A stretch of 7,374 nucleotides of DNA from Candidatus Calidifonticultor daggyaiensis (lineage in GTDB: Bacteria > Actinomycetota > Humimicrobiia > Humimicrobiales > Humimicrobiaceae). The translations under genes and the position numbers were made by a program. The stretch lies in contig JACVJA010000067.1 in the NCBI GenBank assembly GCA_015661035.1, positions 1-7,374 on the forward strand, written 5' to 3'. Each line of letters opens with the position of its first letter. Within the stretch, counting starts at the first letter, position 1. Below the pieces are notes generated by a model. The model did no database searches. It saw only the letters and a program-made list of their open reading frames with translations, and was not told the DNA's origin. Shown piece by piece: positions 1 to 7,215 of the stretch.

Positions 1-35
1 CTGGACTGTTTAGAATGTTTTTTTTCACCATTCAT
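1..35 (-). CDS. 5' end of the next cas operon gene, probably csm2 (partial)
   Basis: Only eleven complete codons are inside the window: ATG at 35 followed by N-G-E-K-K-H-S-K-Q-S, open to the edge. A perfect AGGAGG (45-50) lies inside the last codons of cas10, nine bases before this ATG, and the cas10 stop is only four bases away, so translational coupling is likely. A second ATG at 31 in another frame (M-V-K-K-N-I-L-N-S-P) is also open, but its spacing to AGGAGG is 13 bases, so the start at 35 is preferred. The residues themselves are not recognisable. The csm2 assignment is inference from gene order, since csm2 usually follows cas10 in type III-A operons, and from the Csm1 character of the cas10 upstream. 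Confidence 0.55.
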   Translation of the reverse strand, partial: MNGEKKHSKQS

Positions 36-39
36 TTTT

Positions 40-2535
40 TTAATCCTCCTTTTTTATTTTTCTATTTTTATATAATACCCAGAATAATGGGATTTTTAGA
101 TAATCTTTTGCATTTTCTTTTAAATTAAATATGTAATCTTTCGCTTCTTTGATAATTTTATTTTTTTCAAAATTTTTTTCTGATTTTTTTTCAGAAAAAT
201 TTCTATTCAAATCATATGTCCATAAATAATCATATTTTATATATTCAATATTCCCTGTTTGTTCAAACATTTTGTAAAAATTTATATAATTAAGATATCT
301 GTATAATGGAACAGTTTTTAAAACTCCTTCTTTATAAAACTTATCTAGTTTATCTACGATAACTTTTACATCATCTTTAAATTTATTTATTTTTATTATT
401 TCGCCAAATATGTATATATTATTTTTTTCTATATCATTATCTTTTGCTTTATCTAAAAAATCATCTGCTTGCTTTACTACCTGTAAGATAGGTTCTTTGG
501 GTCTGAATAAATTTATTGCAGCGGAAAAATGTATCTTTTTATTCTGACATACATAATTATTAAATTCCTCATAAACATCTATTATCATATTAAAAACATT
601 TTCCCAGGGTCCTAAAAATAAGAAATCATCACCTCCTGCATATATTGTATAGATGTATGGATATTTTTCTTTTAAAAATTCTTTTAAATAATATGTGAAA
701 AACAGGTTCATCATCCTGGATAAATAGACATATCTTGAAAATGTTAAATTTTGTTTTAAACCTTCTGAAAATATAAAACCTAAATTATCAACATCGCCTT
801 TTATGATTGCTAAATGATCTGTGGATGTCCCCTTGTTTTTATATGGAGTAATAGTTGCAATACATTGAAAAGATAAAAAACTGTATGCAAATTGTTTCTT
901 TTCTTCTATGCTTTTACATTCATTTTTGCAATAATTACATAATGTATTTTTATCAACCAGGTTATTTTTAACATCAATAATATTTTCAATATCTTTAGGA
1001 ATATAATTTGATATATCTTTTAATTTTGATTTTATATCATCAAAATCATCTATTTGTTCTATAAGTAATGCACTTTTATCAATCTCATTACTAAATTCTA
1101 TATCATAACCAAATAATAATTTATTTGATGCATTCTTTTTATAAATTATATATTTTGATTTTGTTATTTTTTCCCCTAAAGATATACATAAATCGCATAT
1201 TTTACAATAATCCTGATTTTCCTCTTCTTTTTTAGGGTTATTTTTACACATACTACATATACCAGTTTTTAATAATTCATCGTACATGTTCTGCATTTTA
1301 AAATTTTTAAAACTACTTTTATGGAATTTCTTTAGTTTTTCTTCTGCTAATTTACTCTCAACTCTTTTTATAACCCCAGGCAGATTTTTATAACTAAAAT
1401 CTTCTGCTTTAAAACTAACAGAATAATTCAGGACAGGAATAACTGAACAATAAAGTTCATTTATTATTGTATTCATTATTTCTTCATAAACTTTATCTAA
1501 AATTTGAATTGTATTTTCTGTATTAGGAGCAAGAATCCAGAATTTTCCCCCGGCGTCTATTATTTTATTTGTGTATGGTAAATCCAATTCATTTAATATT
1601 TTTAAACATATTATATTTCCAAGCAATGATACAAAATAGGACCTGCCTCTCAATTCTTTTGATAGTTTTCTCGGATTTATTGTATTTATGTCAAATATGA
1701 AATTTTGAATACCAGTAATATCACCAGCAATTATTAAAAATTTTTCTGTTTGTTCATCTCTAATTGCATTTATATCATTTAAAGAATTTTTTTCAAAATG
1801 GTATTTATAAAGTGTTGATGCAATTGCACAGGATGTTATAGAGTGGTCATATAATGATATATCATTTATTTCATTTATTGTTACTGATGGAACTGACCAG
1901 AAATATTCTTCCATTAAACCCTGAATACTATATAAATAACTATAAAAATTAGCGTTTTCTAACTTTTCAATATTTTTAACAAATTCATCTATAATATATG
2001 TATAATCATCTTTTATATCTTTGGTATTTTCCTTATTTATTGGTAATATTTCTTTGTAATTGTAATGTAATCTGTTTATTTTATAATACCAGTCACCTTT
2101 CCCATCTAATATTTGTGAAAAAACACTTATAAGTAAACTATATAATCTACCTTTTGATGAATTTTGTTTTGTTTCTCTATTATCTTGTTTTGTTTCTTTA
2201 TTATCTCCTCTTTCTTTAGCAGAATATGAATCACTTATTGATACAATATGGGCTAAATTTATCTTATCGCCTAATTTATCAGTATTTTTTGTAATCTGTT
2301 TATCATGATGGTTATCTATTAATTCAGTTACCAAATTTTTATCAATTTCGTTATCTTTTAATTTAAAAGTATTTTGCTTAAATAAATCATTTATTAATCT
2401 TTTACCTATTCCATAATGGCTGGAAAAATCCTTAGGACAATTGGTATAATAATTACTGCCTTGCACGACTTTACCAATATCATGTAAAATTGCGGCTAAA
2501 ATTACACTATTATATTCCTTTCTATTAAATTCCAT
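40..2535 (-). CDS. cas10: Cas10, type III-A (Csm1-like): HD nuclease, Palm cyclase
   Basis: This is the large subunit of the type III effector complex in the cytoplasm. On binding target RNA, Cas10 proteins cut single-stranded DNA with their HD domain and convert ATP to cyclic oligoadenylate with their Palm domain. Seen here in 831 aa: an HD domain at about 1-110 with H18-D19 in LAAILHDIGK, H40, H76-H77 and D102 (SDSYSAKERG); a first Palm at about 268-400 opening with AGDITGIQNFIF (D272) and LRGRSYF; cysteine pairs C427/C430 and C444/C447/C450, then C533/C536/C540, typical zinc-binding linkers; and a second Palm with intact GGDD at 634-637 (YAGGDDFLFLGPW), followed by a helical C-terminal part. 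The Palm wording and length fit Csm1 better than Cmr2. The ATG has AGGAGG (2541-2546) five bases upstream and follows cas6 by 14 bases. Nothing looks inactivated, so both DNA cleavage and signal synthesis are predicted. Confidence 0.95.
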   Translation of the reverse strand: MEFNRKEYNSVILAAILHDIGKVVQGSNYYTNCPKDFSSHYGIGKRLINDLFKQNTFKLKDNEIDKNLVTELIDNHHDKQITKNTDKLGDKINLAHIVSISDSYSAKERGDNKETKQDNRETKQNSSKGRLYSLLISVFSQILDGKGDWYYKINRLHYNYKEILPINKENTKDIKDDYTYIIDEFVKNIEKLENANFYSYLYSIQGLMEEYFWSVPSVTINEINDISLYDHSITSCAIASTLYKYHFEKNSLNDINAIRDEQTEKFLIIAGDITGIQNFIFDINTINPRKLSKELRGRSYFVSLLGNIICLKILNELDLPYTNKIIDAGGKFWILAPNTENTIQILDKVYEEIMNTIINELYCSVIPVLNYSVSFKAEDFSYKNLPGVIKRVESKLAEEKLKKFHKSSFKNFKMQNMYDELLKTGICSMCKNNPKKEEENQDYCKICDLCISLGEKITKSKYIIYKKNASNKLLFGYDIEFSNEIDKSALLIEQIDDFDDIKSKLKDISNYIPKDIENIIDVKNNLVDKNTLCNYCKNECKSIEEKKQFAYSFLSFQCIATITPYKNKGTSTDHLAIIKGDVDNLGFIFSEGLKQNLTFSRYVYLSRMMNLFFTYYLKEFLKEKYPYIYTIYAGGDDFLFLGPWENVFNMIIDVYEEFNNYVCQNKKIHFSAAINLFRPKEPILQVVKQADDFLDKAKDNDIEKNNIYIFGEIIKINKFKDDVKVIVDKLDKFYKEGVLKTVPLYRYLNYINFYKMFEQTGNIEYIKYDYLWTYDLNRNFSEKKSEKNFEKNKIIKEAKDYIFNLKENAKDYLKIPLFWVLYKNRKIKKED
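2164..2205 (-). repeat. 21-bp tandem duplication inside cas10
   Basis: Two adjacent 21-bp units (2164-2184 and 2185-2205) differ at a single base. They encode residues 111-117 (DNKETKQ) and 118-124 (DNRETKQ), directly after the HD domain. The duplication is in frame and adds a charged, probably flexible stretch, so it should not harm folding. Confidence 0.85.
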
Positions 2536-2549
2536 TTTTCCCTCCTGTT

Positions 2550-3551
2550 TTAATATTCCTTTATCTTATACTCACCCATTCCAAAACCAGTCCATTTGCC
2601 TATATGAAAATACTCGCCCAATTTTATCAATGGCAGATATTTATCTATATTATTTCCAAAATATTTTATAATACCTCTTATTCCTTTCATATCTATCTTT
2701 TTATTTCCCTGCCTTTTTGATACTCTGTAAAAGTTATATATTTCAGTGGCATAATCTTTTATTACTATTTCTTCTGTTTCTTTTAGGTATTCTTTTGCAT
2801 CTATTTTTGCATCTTTGTTAAAATATATTGATGCAATACCGCATAACCTCCTTAAAATTGCTTTCACAAATGTTTTAAAATCTATTTTATTTTCATTTAT
2901 TTCATTTCCTATCCGAGTTGGTGTTAAAAACTCTATAGTTAATCTATTGCTATAAAAATTTTCTTTTAAGATGTCTCTTGAATTGTTAAATTTATCCTTA
3001 TATAAAGGATCTACATTACCTGTTTTACTATTATATATTTCATAATACTCTTGGTTTTGTATATTTAATATTACTGATTTTAATTCCATACTTGTTTTTT
3101 TATTTGTTTTAACTCCTTTCTCAAATACTTTTTTAAATGCAAAAATATAATAAGGAATTTTTGATATAAATTCCTTACCTATAAGTATCAATTTAAAATT
3201 AAATAAATCGCCCTCGCAATAGTATGTCTTATATCCTGATGTTTCTTTTATAACAAAAGGATGGGGAAGATGTGTGGAATGCCCAAGGAATTTATCCTTG
3301 TTAATATTAATCCTACTATTTACACTTTCAAAAGTATTAGCATATACACATACATCATTAACTGCACAATTAAGGCAGGTTTTTAATTTGGGATATATAC
3401 AACATATATGCCTTAATTCTGCTCCAAAAGCCCCTCTTATCAAAGAACCTTTAAATGCCGGTAATATACTCGCTTCTTTTACATTAAAATTAAAATTATA
3501 TTCAGCAAAAATTATGTCATCTAAAATTTCTTTCAAATTTTTTATCTCCAC
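2550..3551 (-). CDS. cas6: Cas6 pre-crRNA endoribonuclease (RAMP family)
   Basis: Cas6 cuts the long CRISPR transcript within each repeat, without metal ions, to release crRNA units that load into the Cas10 complex. Seen in 333 aa: an N-terminal ferredoxin-like half with LPAFKGSLIRGAFGAELR (30-47), the hallmark opening of this Cas6 family, followed by a cysteine cluster C50/C51, C59, C62, C68 that resembles a metal-binding insert; a second RAMP half with the helix FVKAILRRLCGIASIYF; and a C-terminal glycine-rich loop GKWTGFGMGEY (318-328) that holds the repeat RNA. The catalytic residue cannot be named from sequence alone; H48 and H316 are candidates. The gene sits 28 bases after the CARF-HEPN gene and 14 bases before cas10. 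The start is uncertain: GTG at 3551 is used here, but TTG at 3536 (328 aa) is equally possible. The fold is complete either way. Confidence 0.92.
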   Translation of the reverse strand: MEIKNLKEILDDIIFAEYNFNFNVKEASILPAFKGSLIRGAFGAELRHICCIYPKLKTCLNCAVNDVCVYANTFESVNSRININKDKFLGHSTHLPHPFVIKETSGYKTYYCEGDLFNFKLILIGKEFISKIPYYIFAFKKVFEKGVKTNKKTSMELKSVILNIQNQEYYEIYNSKTGNVDPLYKDKFNNSRDILKENFYSNRLTIEFLTPTRIGNEINENKIDFKTFVKAILRRLCGIASIYFNKDAKIDAKEYLKETEEIVIKDYATEIYNFYRVSKRQGNKKIDMKGIRGIIKYFGNNIDKYLPLIKLGEYFHIGKWTGFGMGEYKIKEY

Positions 3552-3553
3552 CT
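3548..3553 (-). promoter_or_regulatory. Shine-Dalgarno-like AGGTGG overlapping the cas6 start
   Basis: The only good ribosome binding site near the cas6 start, AGGTGG followed by AG, contains the GTG at 3551 itself. No purine-rich site lies upstream of that GTG. The motif is 11 bases (its GGAG part nine bases) before the TTG at 3534-3536, which is in frame. This favours a start at 3536 unless the GTG is translated by coupling to the upstream gene. Confidence 0.5.
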
Positions 3554-3579
3554 TTTACAAAAATTTTTTCCTTTAATTT

Positions 3580-4839
3580 TTATAGTTTTATAAATCTATA
3601 ATCTTTAATTATTTCATCTAATTCTTTTACTTTAGTATCTGAATATTTTTTACAGAATACTTCTAAAAACTTTTTTGAAACATTTAAAAATTTTTCTGCT
3701 TTTTCTTTATCAACTGTTTTATTGCTATGTATTAAATCATTTCTGCTTTTTATTGCATTTTGATATTCTTTATCTTCCATAAATTTTTTCCCTAATTCAT
3801 TACCTAATTTAGATAGTAAATCATAACTATGATATAGTGGCAAATGAATTATACCATCTGTTTTACTCCTACTTGTATCAAAATAATCCTCCGATATATC
3901 TATTTTTTTATCTGTGAGAATTTCTTTTACTTTTTTTTCATCAATATTTTGTTTATTTAAATTATATTCTTTCTCCAGCACATAATCTGCAATAAACTCT
4001 GCAAGGGAATATAACATCTCCACAGTTAATAAATAAAAACCTTTTTCAAAATACCTTTCTGCTGAAGCATATTTATCTAAAATTCTTAAAAATTTTGATT
4101 TTTTTATTAAATTTATTATTTTTTTATTTCTACCCAATTGTTCTTCAAAATTTACTTTTAAATGTCTTTCTATATCATCTAAATTAATTCTTATTTTAGT
4201 TATTTTATCGGCTGCTGTTTCATAATCCATCATATCCCATGACAAATACGCATCACTTATTTCATATAAAAAATTTAAAAACTTGTCTGAATTTCTTTTA
4301 ATTCCTAAATCTTTTTCTGTATATTCAATATATTTTTTGGCAGAATAAAAATCTCCATCATTAAATAATAATTTAATTATATTAAAACTTTTTGATAGCA
4401 TAATTAATGGCGAAAATGTAGGAACTTCTCTTTCAAAACCTGTTATTACTCTACTATCTTCTCCCCTTACCCCAGATATGTATATTTGTTTTCTTATTCC
4501 ATTAATAACACCTGCAACACATATTGCCGCTGACATTGATTTTGTTCCACCTGTATAATTAATTTCTATATCTTCTATATTTATCCCTTTTTTTGTTAAT
4601 GACTTTATTATCTCATCTGCTTTTTTAAATGTTATTTCTAAGTCATCAGGATCTTTTATTAATTCATACTTTAATTTTACTCTTCTTTTTTTTGCTTCTT
4701 GTTTTATTTCATTATTAATATTTTTTTTACTCTCCGCTGATAAAATTATAATTATATTTTTATAATACCCGCTTTTTATATTTCTTGATAATATTTCCGG
4801 AGTATTCCCTAATGTCATTATTAAAATTTTACCTGGCAT
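3580..4839 (-). CDS. CARF-HEPN ancillary ribonuclease (Csm6/Csx1 superfamily)
   Basis: This is a predicted second-messenger-activated RNase. Cyclic oligoadenylate made by Cas10 would bind the CARF dimer and switch on non-specific RNA cleavage by the HEPN domain. Seen in 419 aa: an N-terminal Rossmann-like CARF domain (about 1-165) with first strand ILIMTLGNTPEIL and the ligand-site motif NYTGGTKSMSAA, T96-M102; a long helical middle (about 170-330); and a C-terminal HEPN domain with R366-N-D-L-I-H371, the R-x4-H catalytic signature, at its end. The TGGTK motif and length resemble the TIGR02710-type Csm6-like proteins, but that subfamily label is from memory. No PD-(D/E)xK nuclease motif is seen, which argues against Card1/Can2. 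It is the first gene of the operon: ATG 4839 has AGGAGG (4844-4849) four bases upstream and a promoter 40-70 bases upstream. The ring size of its activator cannot be read from the sequence. Confidence 0.88.
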   Translation of the reverse strand: MPGKILIMTLGNTPEILSRNIKSGYYKNIIIILSAESKKNINNEIKQEAKKRRVKLKYELIKDPDDLEITFKKADEIIKSLTKKGINIEDIEINYTGGTKSMSAAICVAGVINGIRKQIYISGVRGEDSRVITGFEREVPTFSPLIMLSKSFNIIKLLFNDGDFYSAKKYIEYTEKDLGIKRNSDKFLNFLYEISDAYLSWDMMDYETAADKITKIRINLDDIERHLKVNFEEQLGRNKKIINLIKKSKFLRILDKYASAERYFEKGFYLLTVEMLYSLAEFIADYVLEKEYNLNKQNIDEKKVKEILTDKKIDISEDYFDTSRSKTDGIIHLPLYHSYDLLSKLGNELGKKFMEDKEYQNAIKSRNDLIHSNKTVDKEKAEKFLNVSKKFLEVFCKKYSDTKVKELDEIIKDYRFIKL

Positions 4840-4879
4840 TCAACCTCCTCTATAAATAATAGTAATTTTAAATATTTTT

Positions 4880-4909
4880 ATTTTAATATATTTTTTTTTT
4901 ATTTGTCAA
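4880..4909 (-). promoter_or_regulatory. Sigma70-type promoter of the cas operon
   Basis: On the minus strand there is a perfect -35 box TTGACA (4904-4909). After an 18-bp spacer containing a ten-base A tract comes TAAAAT (4880-4885), five of six matches to TATAAT. The AT-rich stretch upstream of -35 could act as an UP element. Transcription would begin near 4873, giving a leader of about 35 bases before the ATG at 4839. With gene gaps of 28, 14 and 4 bases, this one promoter can drive the whole operon. Confidence 0.7.
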
Positions 4910-5022
4910 TATTTATTTTTACACGCTTTTTTACTGGAAAAAAATTTTTTTATTTAATAAATTTTTATTTTTATAGTTCATTACTTTTATTTATCCGTTT
5001 TTTAATTTTTAAAATAATGTTC

Positions 5023-5087
5023 AGGAGATTTGGTTATTTACATATTAATCAATTTTTTATTGATAACTTAAACTAACCAAATCTCCT
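5023..5087. repeat. Inverted repeat with 14-bp arms; possible plus-strand terminator
   Basis: The arm AGGAGATTTGGTTA (5023-5036) is the exact reverse complement of 5074-5087. The 37-base centre has a smaller nested stem (ATCAA 5048-5052 with TTGAT 5060-5064). On the plus strand the right arm runs straight into five T (5087-5091), the look of an intrinsic terminator, though the loop is long. On the minus strand no immediate T run follows. No plus-strand gene is upstream, so alternatives are a small structured RNA or a miniature mobile element remnant. No target-site duplication is evident. Confidence 0.8.
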
Positions 5088-5211
5088 TTTTAACCTATAC
5101 CCCCATAAAAAATAAAGAATATTGTTTTGTTGCTACTTAATATTTTTAACTTTGTTTCATATATTTTTTTTCAAAGAACAATTTTTTATTCACAACTATT
5201 ATATAGAGCAT

Positions 5212-5227
5212 AGCATAATCTGTGCCA
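5212..5227 (-). promoter_or_regulatory. Weak sigma54-like -24/-12 match
   Basis: The minus strand reads TGGCAC, five bases, then ATGCT. GG and GC are separated by exactly ten bases, as in sigma54 promoters, but the -12 element is one base off (ATGC rather than TTGC). A perfect TATAAT lies just downstream (5198-5203) with no -35 partner. Either element could start a short transcript into the inverted repeat at 5087-5023. Chance occurrence is likely. Confidence 0.15.
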
Positions 5228-5343
5228 CTAAAAATATTTAATTTTCCAAATATTTTTTATGTTCTATTTTAACTTATTTATCAAGAATTGATATATTAAT
5301 TATCAAAATCTGATAGAGGACCATAATTGTATGAAAACTTTAT

Positions 5344-5363
5344 TTTTAAATTATAATTTAAAA
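5344..5363. repeat. 20-bp perfect AT palindrome
   Basis: TTTTAAATTA is followed directly by its own reverse complement, with no spacer. It is composed only of A and T in a very AT-rich stretch, so it may be chance. It could also be a site for a dimeric DNA-binding protein. Confidence 0.5.
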
Positions 5364-5474
5364 GATGTAAATTAACCCTTAAAACAATTTTATAGAAAAT
5401 AATACACATTCAATTAATTTAAAACCACAATTAAAATTTATACTAATTTATGGCAAATTATCTGGAATAGATAA

Positions 5475-5510
5475 GTCGCAACCCAATTTCAGTTGCAGAG
5501 AATCAATATT
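5475..5510 (-). repeat. Decayed terminal CRISPR repeat
   Basis: The first 20 bases (GTCGCAACCCAATTTCAGTT) match the array repeat at 17 of 20 positions. The remaining 16 bases are essentially unrelated. It lies beyond the last full repeat, with only 17 bases between them instead of 37-46, so a deletion removed part of this unit. In crRNA orientation it keeps the 3' end of the repeat (TTGCGAC). Decay at the trailer end is normal for CRISPR arrays and marks the left side as the old end. Confidence 0.75.
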
Positions 5511-5723
5511 TTAACCCCTTACTTTTCAATGCAATCCAATTTAAGCTTGGAAGTCATTCTGACTTAGATAAACTAGAAAATGCGCAAGAAATATACAAAA
5601 AATTAAGTCGCAATCCAATTTAAGCTTGGAAGTCATTCTGACGGAATTTTTGAGTCGCGAATTAAACATCAACGTTGACAACATTGTGTCGCAATCCAAT
5701 TTAAGCTTGGAAGTCATTCTGAC

Positions 5724-5743
5724 GCGACTTTAAGACAAGTCGC
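5724..5743. repeat. Inverted repeat in spacer 3
   Basis: GCGACTT and AAGTCGC, seven perfect pairs around a six-base loop, fill the first half of the spacer at 5724-5762. The right arm continues into GTCGCAA, the same seven bases that begin the CRISPR repeat, which may be coincidence. Confidence 0.8.
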
Positions 5744-6047
5744 AAGAGAGTTAAAAATTTATGTCGCAATCCAATTTAAGCTTGGAAGTCATTCTGACTT
5801 AATTTTGTCCCGGAATTAACAGATAACGACTATAAAGTCGCAATCCAATTTAAGCTTGGAAGTCATTCTGACTTTCATTTACAACAAGAAGTTAAGGCAG
5901 GTCTGTTTTGTAATGTCGCAATCCAATTTAAGCTTGGAAGTCATTCTGACTGGTCGGCAAACAATATTGAAACTGGTGGTGCTGGGGCAATAGTCGCAAT
6001 CCAATTTAAGCTTGGAAGTCATTCTGACCTACGGGATTAAAACTGTC

Positions 6048-6067
6048 GTATTCCCTAATGGGAATAC
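6048..6067. repeat. Inverted repeat in spacer 7
   Basis: GTATTCCC-TAAT-GGGAATAC is a perfect eight-pair stem with a four-base loop inside the spacer at 6029-6072. It looks like a terminator stem or an operator taken from the invading element. Confidence 0.85.
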
Positions 6068-6660
6068 TGGGTGTCGCAATCCAATTTAAGCTTGGAAGTC
6101 ATTCTGACGTATTATAAATTCCTATTGGAAGAAGTTGGGGATTGGGCATATGAGTCGCAATCCAATTTAAGCTTGGAAGTCATTCTGACAATTTTTATCA
6201 GGTTGTATTATCTTCCGGTTCTAAATTAAGTCGCAATCCAATTTAAGCTTGGAAGTCATTCTGACTGAATAATCCCCCTTGTTTTTTGTTTTTTGTTTTA
6301 AATGTCGCAATCCAATTTAAGCTTGGAAGTCATTCTGACAAAAAATATATAGAAAAATATAAGAAAGAATTTTTTTGTTTTTGCGTCGCAATCCAATTTA
6401 AGCTTGGAAGTCATTCTGACTAAAACACCAAAAGTAGCGGAAAAGCGGGGGTTGTGGCTTTTGTCGCAATCCAATTTAAGCTTGGAAGTCATTCTGACTA
6501 GACCTGAGCATGATTTAAATATTTTGGAACCGATTTATCGTAAAGTCGCAATCCAATTTAAGCTTGGAAGTCATTCTGACTATTAGTAATATTGCCAGTA
6601 TTGAAGAAGCACCGAGATACAGTCGCAATCCAATTTAAGCTTGGAAGTCATTCTGACATG

Positions 6661-6685
6661 CTTTGCTCGTCAAATATGAGCAAAG
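6661..6685. repeat. Inverted repeat in spacer 15
   Basis: CTTTGCTC and GAGCAAAG are eight perfect pairs around a nine-base loop inside the spacer at 6658-6698. In RNA a G-U and a U-A pair could lengthen the stem to ten. Confidence 0.85.
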
Positions 6686-7199
6686 TTACAAAACAAGAGT
6701 CGCAATCCAATTTAAGCTTGGAAGTCATTCTGACTCGGGAGAAAGGAATTTTTATCAAGGGAATTAAATATCAAGTCGCAATCCAATTTAAGCTTGGAAG
6801 TCATTCTGACATAGTGAAGTTTTAGTGAATAGTAAAAAATTAAAAAATTTAAAAAGTCGCAATCCAATTTAAGCTTGGAAGTCATTCTGACAAAATAAAA
6901 CAACAGAAACTCAGAAAATAGCAAAAAGAGTCGCAATCCAATTTAAGCTTGGAAGTCATTCTGACTTGGAAGGGTGTTATTCCCAAATATTGATAAATTT
7001 GGGTCGCAATCCAATTTAAGATTGGAAGTCATTCTGACCTAAAAGACATGGAATTCTGTTCGTTTTATAATATTACATTGAGTCGCAATCCAATTTAAGC
7101 TTGGAAGTCATTCTGACTCTAAAATTTTGTAAATTTTACGAAATTACGTTAAAATCTGGGTCGCAATCCAATTTAAGCTTGGAAGTCATTCTGACTTAG

Positions 7200-7215
7200 T
7201 TAAATTGGATTGTGA
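7200..7215. repeat. Inverted partial copy of the CRISPR repeat inside spacer 22
   Basis: Within the spacer at 7196-7237, TTAAATTGGATTGTGA matches the reverse complement of repeat positions 2-17 at 15 of 16 bases, with the first 13 exact. In the array transcript this segment can pair with either neighbouring repeat (7239-7254 or 7161-7176), in both cases with a 23-base loop. It would cover the TTGG stem strand and most of the handle that Cas6 must see. A match this long is very unlikely by chance. Confidence 0.9.

Larger units (their letters stand above)
4910..5474. other. AT-rich intergenic stretch between cas operon and array
   Basis: No gene is supported here: both strands are broken into very short frames (for example a 14-codon ATG frame at 5331 without a well-placed ribosome site). 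It holds a long inverted repeat (5023-5087), a TATAAT box on the minus strand (5198-5203) without a good -35, a weak sigma54-like match (5212-5227) and an AT palindrome (5344-5363). Because the array is read towards this region, it is the trailer side of the array rather than its leader, and it also holds the upstream region of the cas promoter. Confidence 0.6.

Noticed and set aside
3274..3576. Plus-strand open frame of 100 codons
   Set aside because: It lies antisense to cas6 over its conserved N-terminal half. It has no ribosome site and no recognisable features; the cysteine-rich part is the shadow of the cas6 cysteine cluster.
5331..5375. 14-codon plus-strand frame starting MKTLFLNYN
   Set aside because: It is too short, has no properly spaced ribosome site and lies in AT-rich sequence where such frames are common by chance.
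4910..5474. Reading the AT-rich gap as the CRISPR leader
   Set aside because: The repeats decay at this end, and the handle and hairpin are correct only when the array is read towards this gap. The leader should therefore be at the other end.
5643..5762. Repeat-like GTCGCGAATT in spacer 2 and GTCGCAA in spacer 3, as traces of extra repeats
   Set aside because: Only five to seven bases match the start of the repeat and the rest is unrelated. The spacer lengths (45 and 39 bp) are normal, so no hidden repeat is needed.
6298..6936. Several short open frames on both strands within the array
   Set aside because: Their proteins are just translations of the 36-bp repeat and spacers, with the same short peptide recurring. 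The repeat has no stop in some frames, so such frames are expected.
6966..6972. TTGGAAG at the start of spacer 19, same as an inner part of the repeat
   Set aside because: A seven-base match is expected by chance among 23 spacers, and the flanking bases do not extend it.
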